Positions 58,518 to 64,000 of a stretch of 64,000 bases of DNA are shown in pieces. Source of the stretch: Clostridium sp. CAG:417 (GTDB taxonomy: Bacteria; Bacillota_I; Bacilli_A; RF39; UBA660); NCBI GenBank assembly GCA_000432835.1, contig FR890374.1, positions 62,001 to 126,000 on the forward strand, written 5' to 3'. Both the position numbers and the translations under genes were made by a program. How positions within the stretch are numbered: position 1 is the stretch's first letter; each line of letters begins with the position of its first letter. The notes beneath the pieces were generated by a model. The model searched no databases and had not been told where the DNA came from. It saw only the letters and a list, made by a program, of their open reading frames with translations.

Positions 58518-60152
58518 ATGAATGAGACAATATTTGATAAACTAGATTTTGGTCCGTTAAAGCCTCTTCTAGATAATGATGATATTACAGATATTTCTTA
58601 CTGTAATGGTGGTCAAATCTGGATTCGTTCATTAACTCAGGGTTCTATCCGTGTAGAAGTTCCAGGTTGTACCCAAGAGTTTATGGAAAAACTTGCTTTT
58701 CAGTGCTCTAATGTTATGGGTACAACCTTTAATAATGCGAAACCATTTTTGGATGCTGAAAGTAGTGAACTTCGTTTAAACTTTGTACATCAATCTATTG
58801 CTACTAATGGTATAGCGTGTGTTTTACGTAAGACACCAGCTAAAATAAGACTAAAAAAAGAAAAGTTATTAGAAGATGATTATTTTACAGCTGATATTCA
58901 TGATGTCTTGATTAAATGTGTCGAAGGACATTGTAATATTATTGTATGTGGTGAAACTGGTTCTGGTAAAACAGAGTTTGTAAAATATTTAGCCAGTCAT
59001 ACCAAAGATAATGAAAAAATTATTACAATTGAAGATACGCTAGAGCTTCATTTGGATAAAATTTTTCCTCATAGAGATATTGTTGCTATGAAAACAAATA
59101 ATGTAGCGAGTTATTCTGATGTATTAGTTACATGTATGCGTCAAAATCCTAAGTGGATTTTACTTTCAGAAGTTCGTAGTGCTGAAGCTGTTTCTGCAGT
59201 GCGTAACTCAATATCTTCAGGACATAATATTTTGTCTACAATTCACGCTGATAAAGCTAGTGCTATTCCATATCGTCTTTATAGTTTGATGGAAACAGAT
59301 TTGGATGTAGATCAGTTTTTGAACACAATTTATCGTTATATTCAATTAGGTGTTCATATTAAGGCTTATTATAGTAAGAAATATGGAAAATTTCATCGTG
59401 AAGTAGATGAAGTTACAGAGTTTTATGTAGATGAAAATAATAAATGTCAAACACATACCATTTATCGAAAAATGTTTGATAAAAATCCTATCATGGTTAA
59501 ACCAAGTGCCCACTTGATTGAGTATTTGGAAAATCAAAATATTGATATTTCTTCAATTACTTCTAAACTTTCTGATAAACCTTTCGAAGAAGAATTGGAA
59601 AGTGAGAAAAAATTAGAGAAAAATGATAATAATAACAATACAGTTGAATCTAATAGTTCTAGTAATGAAGATATGAAGCAAAATGAATCAACTCCTGATG
59701 GTAATACAATTTTTCCAAGTGATATCTCAACTAATAAAGCCATAATATCTAATGAAATTAAGAAAGATAATGATACTTTACCTTTGCAAACTAATTTGTC
59801 ATCTATAATGCCAAATTTACAGAGCAATGAGGTGAAAAGTTCAACACCTAACTTAGAGAATTCTAATAATATAGATAGCCCATTACAAAGTTCTGATGCT
59901 ACTAAAGATTTTTCATTTACTGGTAAGGATTTATTTACAAATAATCAAAGCCAACAAGTTGTTGAACCTAAAATAGATAATTCTATAAATCAAATGATGG
60001 GACAACAAAATAATGTTAACTTAGATATGAATAATATTTTTGATGGAATGGAAAAAGAGGAACAACAAGCTCCTCAAAAGCCAGAAAATCAACCCCCTGG
60101 GGTAATTAATACTATAGATATAAATTCATTATTAAATGATTCTAATGTATAG
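58518..60152 (+). CDS. cpaF: Tad/Flp pilus assembly ATPase CpaF (TadA), with long C-terminal tail
   Basis: The 544-residue protein is a secretion-superfamily hexameric ATPase. Walker A is GETGSGKT (145-152); the Asp-box region is IITIEDTLELHL and the Walker B-like segment WILLSEVRSAEAVSAVR, followed by the His-box SGHNILSTIHAD. It powers pilin assembly and retraction. The ATPase ends at about residue 360; the remaining ~180 residues are Asn/Ser/Glu-rich low-complexity with a short conserved-looking end (NLDMNNIFDGMEKEEQQ), which typical CpaF lacks. The ribosome site AGGAAGTGAG precedes the ATG. Confidence 0.92.
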   Translation: MNETIFDKLDFGPLKPLLDNDDITDISYCNGGQIWIRSLTQGSIRVEVPGCTQEFMEKLAFQCSNVMGTTFNNAKPFLDAESSELRLNFVHQSIATNGIACVLRKTPAKIRLKKEKLLEDDYFTADIHDVLIKCVEGHCNIIVCGETGSGKTEFVKYLASHTKDNEKIITIEDTLELHLDKIFPHRDIVAMKTNNVASYSDVLVTCMRQNPKWILLSEVRSAEAVSAVRNSISSGHNILSTIHADKASAIPYRLYSLMETDLDVDQFLNTIYRYIQLGVHIKAYYSKKYGKFHREVDEVTEFYVDENNKCQTHTIYRKMFDKNPIMVKPSAHLIEYLENQNIDISSITSKLSDKPFEEELESEKKLEKNDNNNNTVESNSSSNEDMKQNESTPDGNTIFPSDISTNKAIISNEIKKDNDTLPLQTNLSSIMPNLQSNEVKSSTPNLENSNNIDSPLQSSDATKDFSFTGKDLFTNNQSQQVVEPKIDNSINQMMGQQNNVNLDMNNIFDGMEKEEQQAPQKPENQPPGVINTIDINSLLNDSNV

Positions 60153-60166
60153 AAAGGAGTAAAATT

Positions 60167-61060
60167 ATGGAATTAATTATTTTATTAGCAATAGCAATCT
60201 TAATTATGTTATATAGAAATTATGAAGGTCAAAATGTAGGTAGATTTATAAATGATCAAGTTACGGTTTTATATGACAAATTTGCTCCTTATTCATTTAA
60301 AAAAGTTCGTGAGAAAACAAAAGAGTTAGGTCAAGAACTTAGTCCAAGACAATACATTATGCAGGCAGTTTTTTTAGGAGCCTTTGCAGGAGTTATTTCT
60401 TATTTATATTTTTATAATTTAGTTGTTAGTATTATTTATGTTTTAGGAGCTGTAGCACTTGTTCCATATTTATCATTCTTACGTTGTAAAAGAATATATA
60501 GTGAATTCATTTTTGAACAAATTCAGGTATATACAAGTAACACTATTATGGAATTTGCAACAACACAATCATTTGTAAAATCCCTTGAAGGTGTTAGGGA
60601 ATCAGGTCTTTTAGATGATCCAGTTGCGGGTGATGTTGATAGAGTTATTGAACTTGCCTATCAAAATGGTAGTATCGATGAATCTGTAAGTTATTTCAAT
60701 AATTTATACCCATATTATATAGTAAAAAACATGCATCAATTATTCTTACAAATTACAAAAGAGGGTGCTCAAAATAGTCAAGATAGTTTGGAGCAGATGC
60801 AATTAGATATCGATACTCTTGTAGAAGGTGTTTATAGAGATAGAATAGATAGACAAAACTTCCATAAAAAATTCTTACAATTTGGTATGATGTTATATGT
60901 TTTGGTACTATTAGTACAATATTTATTAGGAAAAGAATCATATATTATTATGTTGCAAAGATGGTATGTTAGATTATTACTCCATGGAATACTAATTATT
61001 AATACTTATTTCCTTATAAAAGGAGAAAAATATTATAATGAGAATGTAGGTGCTGAATAA
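60167..61060 (+). CDS. tadB: Tad pilus platform protein TadB-like
   Basis: The 297 residues form a type II secretion F-domain membrane protein: a TM at the N-terminus, two near residues 65-105, a cytoplasmic helical domain (about 110-235) and two TMs at the C-terminus. TadB forms the inner-membrane platform with TadC around CpaF. The ribosome site AGAAAGGAG precedes it. It ends one base into tadC (TAATGG), so the two are translationally coupled. Confidence 0.85.
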   Translation: MELIILLAIAILIMLYRNYEGQNVGRFINDQVTVLYDKFAPYSFKKVREKTKELGQELSPRQYIMQAVFLGAFAGVISYLYFYNLVVSIIYVLGAVALVPYLSFLRCKRIYSEFIFEQIQVYTSNTIMEFATTQSFVKSLEGVRESGLLDDPVAGDVDRVIELAYQNGSIDESVSYFNNLYPYYIVKNMHQLFLQITKEGAQNSQDSLEQMQLDIDTLVEGVYRDRIDRQNFHKKFLQFGMMLYVLVLLVQYLLGKESYIIMLQRWYVRLLLHGILIINTYFLIKGEKYYNENVGAE

Positions 61061-61851
61061 TGGCTGGAATGGAAATATTTTTTGTTATACTGATAATAAT
61101 CGGAATATTAGTATATAATAAGACTATTGATTTTAAAAGGTTTATGATTGATAATTCACAGGTATTTGATTTATTAAAAGAGGATAACTATGAATTTCTA
61201 TTATATGCAAAGTATGGAGATAGAGTAGATGTTGATACTTTGTTTCAAAAAAGAATTACTAATGCTGTTTTAGTCGCATGTATCTTTATGATTTTATTTA
61301 TGGGAGACTTTAACGCATTAAATTTTGTTATTTGTGTAGTTGTTTTTTATGGTATGTTTAAACTTCCATATATACAATTAAATAATTTTTATAAGGCTCA
61401 TTTGCATGAAATTGATCTTATGTTGCCATACTATTTAAAGGGATTAGAAATTTTGGTACAGCATTATACTGTTCCTGTTGCATTAGGAAAGAGTATTGAT
61501 GATGCACCAGATGTTTTTAAACCTGGATTAAAGAAAATGATAGAAAAAATTAATGCAGGTGATGCATCTGTTGATCCTTATATGGAATTTGCAAATACTT
61601 ATCCGGTTAGAGATTCAATGCGAATGATGAGACTTTTATATCGTTTAGGAATCGGTTCTCAAGAGAGAAAACAGGATAGATTAATGATGTTTTCGAGAAG
61701 TGTTTCTAGTCTTCAGAATAAAGCCCGCGAGGTTAAGTATAAAGAAAGATTAGGAAAGATGGAAGGACAAACTATGACAATGCTTGTAACGACAGGTATT
61801 GGAGTTATGATAATACTACTTATAGCTATGATGAGTATGTTTGGGGCGTAG
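61060..61851 (+). CDS. tadC: Tad pilus platform protein TadC-like
   Basis: The 263 residues form a second T2SS-F-type membrane protein with TMs at the N-terminus (about 4-20), near residues 65-95 and at the C-terminus, and a cytoplasmic helical domain containing HEIDLMLPYYLKGLEILVQ. TadB and TadC form the platform. It is followed by a promoter for the pilin gene rather than a terminator. Confidence 0.85.
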   Translation: MAGMEIFFVILIIIGILVYNKTIDFKRFMIDNSQVFDLLKEDNYEFLLYAKYGDRVDVDTLFQKRITNAVLVACIFMILFMGDFNALNFVICVVVFYGMFKLPYIQLNNFYKAHLHEIDLMLPYYLKGLEILVQHYTVPVALGKSIDDAPDVFKPGLKKMIEKINAGDASVDPYMEFANTYPVRDSMRMMRLLYRLGIGSQERKQDRLMMFSRSVSSLQNKAREVKYKERLGKMEGQTMTMLVTTGIGVMIILLIAMMSMFGA

Positions 61852-61873
61852 GTGTCAACGTATAAAAAATATA

Positions 61874-61902
61874 TTGAAAAATAATAATTAGTGTACTATA
61901 AT
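61874..61902 (+). promoter_or_regulatory. Sigma-A promoter of the Flp pilin gene
   Basis: TTGAAA (61874-61879), a 17-nt spacer and TATAAT (61897-61902), with AGGGAGGAGG 6-8 nt before the ATG at 61934. Separate expression fits an abundant major pilin. Confidence 0.85.
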
Positions 61903-61933
61903 TTTTGTAGAGACTAGGGAGGAGGATTCTTAT

Positions 61934-62083
61934 ATGAAAGAAGCGTCAGGAGAATTAAATATGACTGTTGTAACAATTATTGCAATAGCAGCAATAGCAG
62001 CCTTTTTTACAGCTGTTATTTGGCCTAATATTAGAAATAGTCTTAATAATCAGTGGAATACTGTTAATAAAACTATTGAGTAG
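61934..62083 (+). CDS. Flp-type major pilin candidate (49 residues)
   Basis: The 49 residues are MKEASGELNMTVVTI at the start, then one Ala/Ile-rich transmembrane helix (IIAIAAIAAFFTAVIWP) and a short polar tail NIRNSLNNQWNTVNKTIE. Size, position directly after tadC, a strong ribosome site and its own promoter all match Flp major pilins, which are 50-70 residues. The prepilin cleavage site could be after Gly6 (SG/ELNM), unlike the G/xxxxEY site of classical Flp; the peptidase is not in this window. Confidence 0.75.
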   Translation: MKEASGELNMTVVTIIAIAAIAAFFTAVIWPNIRNSLNNQWNTVNKTIE

Positions 62084-62113
62084 TTTATTTGTTGTGAAAG
62101 GTGGTGTTAAAAT

Positions 62114-62569
62114 ATGAAGGATTCTTTTGGGAGTGTTTTTAATTTAACACTGCTTTTTGCTTTTATTTTGGTTGTTTCAGGGTTTGTTTTATTTGGAGTT
62201 AATTATTATAAGGCATTTCAGGTAAAAAACAATTTACTTACCTTAATAGAGAAGTATGAAGGTAATGTTAATAATGATAAATTTAAAGAGAAAGTAGAAA
62301 GTCTTGTTAATAGAGTGGGTTATCATCCTGGACAGTCAGCAATAGATTCTTTACAAAACAAAAGCGAAAATTATTGGACTTGTATTGATGAAGAAGGTTG
62401 GTGCTACAGCTATATTAATAAATCAAAATGGAAAGATGGACAAGAGACTAGATACTATGATGTAGTTACTTTTGTTAGTACTGATATTCCATTAGTTAAT
62501 AGGATAATGGGAGCCTTTAAATTTTTTCAAGTTACGGGAAGAACTAAACCAATTATTATTAGAAAATAG
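62114..62569 (+). CDS. TadE-like minor pilin 1
   Basis: The 151 residues have an N-terminal hydrophobic helix (about 9-30: NLTLLFAFILVVSGFVLFG) and a globular tail with two Cys (YWTCIDEEGWCYSYIN) that may form a disulfide. The C-terminal block VTFVSTDIPLVNRIMGAF is shared with the next gene (KTFVSIDVPIINRVL), so the two arose by duplication. It follows the Flp gene by 30 bases in the same transcript. Confidence 0.75.
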   Translation: MKDSFGSVFNLTLLFAFILVVSGFVLFGVNYYKAFQVKNNLLTLIEKYEGNVNNDKFKEKVESLVNRVGYHPGQSAIDSLQNKSENYWTCIDEEGWCYSYINKSKWKDGQETRYYDVVTFVSTDIPLVNRIMGAFKFFQVTGRTKPIIIRK

Positions 62570-62586
62570 TAGAGTGGTGATTATTT

Positions 62587-63045
62587 ATGAAAGATTCAAT
62601 AGGAGCAATTCCTTCATTAGCTTTAGTCTTTATGTTTATAATTATAATTAGTGGATATTTGGCATTTTCTGTTAATTATAGTAAGGCTTTTAAGATGAAA
62701 AGTAAAATTATTGATGTTTTACAGGAAGAAGAAAATTTAACAAGTAATAGAGCCAAAAATTCTATTAGAGAAGAAATTACAAGTTATTCACAATTAATTG
62801 GATATTCCGCTTCTACTAATTTTACAGCTAAAGAATGTAATCGTAGTGAAGGTTGGAATAATGATTTAGGTGAAGGTTGGTGTTATAAGATAGTAGATGA
62901 AAACGCTACTTCTATGGATATGAGATATATAAAAGTAAAAACTTTTGTATCAATTGATGTTCCAATAATTAATAGAGTTTTACCTAATTTAAGATTCTTT
63001 ATGTTGGAAGGTTCAACTAAAACGACTAAGAAATTGAATGATTAA
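62587..63045 (+). CDS. TadE-like minor pilin 2
   Basis: The 152 residues are paralogous to the upstream gene: an N-terminal helix (about 10-30), a central region with a Cys and EGWCYKIV, and the shared VKTFVSIDVPIINRVLPNL end. It starts with GTGGTGATT as ribosome site, 17 bases after minor pilin 1. Two minor pilins likely sit at the tip or base of the Flp fibre. Confidence 0.75.
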   Translation: MKDSIGAIPSLALVFMFIIIISGYLAFSVNYSKAFKMKSKIIDVLQEEENLTSNRAKNSIREEITSYSQLIGYSASTNFTAKECNRSEGWNNDLGEGWCYKIVDENATSMDMRYIKVKTFVSIDVPIINRVLPNLRFFMLEGSTKTTKKLND

Positions 63046-63057
63046 GCAGGTGGTTTA

Positions 63058-64000
63058 ATGAATGTAATAATTGCAAATGAAAGACAAAATGAATTGTCTA
63101 ATTTAGATATAGATATAATTAAAAGTATGACAGGATGTTTTGATGCTCAAGAAATTGTGTCTATATTTAAAAATTTTTACTTTAATAAGATGGTATTGGA
63201 TGCTACTGCTATTAAAGATTATATTAATACATCAAACATAGAAAAAATTGTTCAGGCCTTAGATCCTAATAAAATAATTTTATTATTACCAAAAATAGCT
63301 GAAGTTTCTTCACAAAGTTATCTAGCAAGACTTGTTGATATGGGATTATATAATTTTACTAATAACATTGCAGGAGTTAAATATTTAATTACCCATACCA
63401 ATACACGTGAGGATGTAGCACAAGTTGAACAGGTAAAAGAGTTAACGGAAACGGTACAAGAAAAGGTGAAAAGTGGATGTAGAGTTATGGGTATAAAGAA
63501 TGTAACGGATCACGCAGGGTCTACTACATTAATATATATGTTAAAAAGAGAACTAGAAAGAATTTATGGAGAAACAGTTTATGCCATTGAAGTGAATAAA
63601 CATGATTTACAATACTTCAATGTTAGAAATACAATTAGTACTACAAGAGATAATTTAACATCAACTATAAATAAATTGACTACTGCCTCAGTTATACTAG
63701 TTGATTTAAATGAATGTGAAGATGATTCATCTTGTGGTGATGTATTATATTTGATTGAGCCTAGTTCAATTAGATTAAATAAACTTATGCGAACTAATAA
63801 GAATATATTTAATGAATTAAATGGTAAAAAAATTATACTGAATAAGAGTCTTTTAAATAATAAAGATATAGAGGATTTTGAGTATGAGGCTAGAACTAAG
63901 GTGTTTTACAATCTTCCTCCTTTGGATGAAAGAAGAAGAAATGAAGAAATCCTTAATTTAATTAATAATGTTGGACTTAGTAATATAAATGATACTAATA
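63058..64000 (+). CDS. CpaE/TadZ-like Tad pilus localisation protein, 3' partial
   Basis: The frame starts at ATG 63058 with AGGTGG upstream and runs past the window end (314 codons visible). The N-terminal ~120 residues look like a receiver-type domain (MVLDATAIKDYIN, LLLPKIAEVSSQSYL). A ParA/MinD-like domain follows: VMGIKNVTDHAGSTTLIYML holds the position of the deviant Walker A but lacks the Lys before Gly, and VILVDLNECEDD is the Walker B-like strand. TadZ proteins with degenerate P-loops direct the Tad machine to its site in the cell. The gene order Flp-TadE-TadE-CpaE supports the call. Confidence 0.7.
   Translation, partial: MNVIIANERQNELSNLDIDIIKSMTGCFDAQEIVSIFKNFYFNKMVLDATAIKDYINTSNIEKIVQALDPNKIILLLPKIAEVSSQSYLARLVDMGLYNFTNNIAGVKYLITHTNTREDVAQVEQVKELTETVQEKVKSGCRVMGIKNVTDHAGSTTLIYMLKRELERIYGETVYAIEVNKHDLQYFNVRNTISTTRDNLTSTINKLTTASVILVDLNECEDDSSCGDVLYLIEPSSIRLNKLMRTNKNIFNELNGKKIILNKSLLNNKDIEDFEYEARTKVFYNLPPLDERRRNEEILNLINNVGLSNINDTN

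Overview
The window is AT-rich, tightly packed and almost entirely on the + strand. It looks like chromosomal core sequence from an anaerobic, low-GC Bacillota (Bacilli-like or uncultured Tenericutes-adjacent) bacterium. Supporting features are gatCAB, a T-box upstream of serS, the Firmicutes gene order ireB-ruvX-DUF1292-mltG-trmR-trhP-trhP-(HD hydrolase)-greA, an LTA-synthase-type enzyme, an LCP protein, a sortase and a pyruvate:ferredoxin oxidoreductase. UGA acts as a stop (for example at 12252-12254) and Trp is UGG, so the code is standard and not the Mycoplasma code. No tRNA, rRNA, CRISPR array, phage or insertion sequence was seen.

Layout. 1-2.7 kb: a partial rRNA-type methyltransferase, an RluA-family pseudouridine synthase and a Pro/Val-rich membrane-anchored protein. 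2.7-4.6 kb: spoVS (the only gene on the - strand) and a T-box-controlled serS. 4.7-8.8 kb: an OB-fold membrane protein and the gatCAB amidotransferase operon. 8.9-17.1 kb: envelope and signalling genes, including a double solute-binding/degenerate GGDEF protein, YihY, an LTA-synthase-like sulfatase and an LCP-PASTA protein. 17.1-22.7 kb: dnaE with a degenerate PHP domain, lspA, rluD and a rhomboid protease. 22.9-24 kb: a sporulation-type sigma factor with an extra C-terminal module. 24-32.3 kb: the conserved ireB-to-greA cluster, interrupted by three small membrane proteins, one of them VirB2/TrbC-like. 32.4-38.9 kb: a surface-protein module, a phosphodiester glycosidase, nifJ and an unknown protein. 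38.98-39.09 kb: a candidate small RNA on the - strand with consensus promoter and terminator. 39.2-42.3 kb: a giant prepilin-like adhesin. 42.4-46.3 kb: rimP(short)-nusA-rnpM-infB. 46.5-49.7 kb: an RlhA-type U32 protein, a thioredoxin-like membrane protein and trmL. 49.8-64 kb: a DUF4352-like membrane protein, a DUF5011-containing surface protein, a sortase, a ~1070-residue Cys-rich secreted protein and a Tad/Flp pilus locus (minor pilin, CpaB, CpaF, TadB, TadC, a 49-residue Flp pilin, two TadE-like minor pilins and a CpaE/TadZ-like protein running off the window).

How the parts fit. trmR plus two U32 proteins form the route to 5-methoxyuridine at tRNA position 34, and trmL and the RlhA-like protein add other RNA modifications. 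The LCP, LTA-synthase-like, MltG, LspA and sortase proteins build and decorate the envelope. The most system-like stretch is 49.8-64 kb, where a Tad-type fibre machine is co-directional with a sortase and large Cys-rich or Ig-like exported proteins. The giant prepilin at 39.2 kb may belong to the same surface programme. Most transcription units start at sigma-A-type promoters with a 17-nt spacer, and many end in clear intrinsic terminators.
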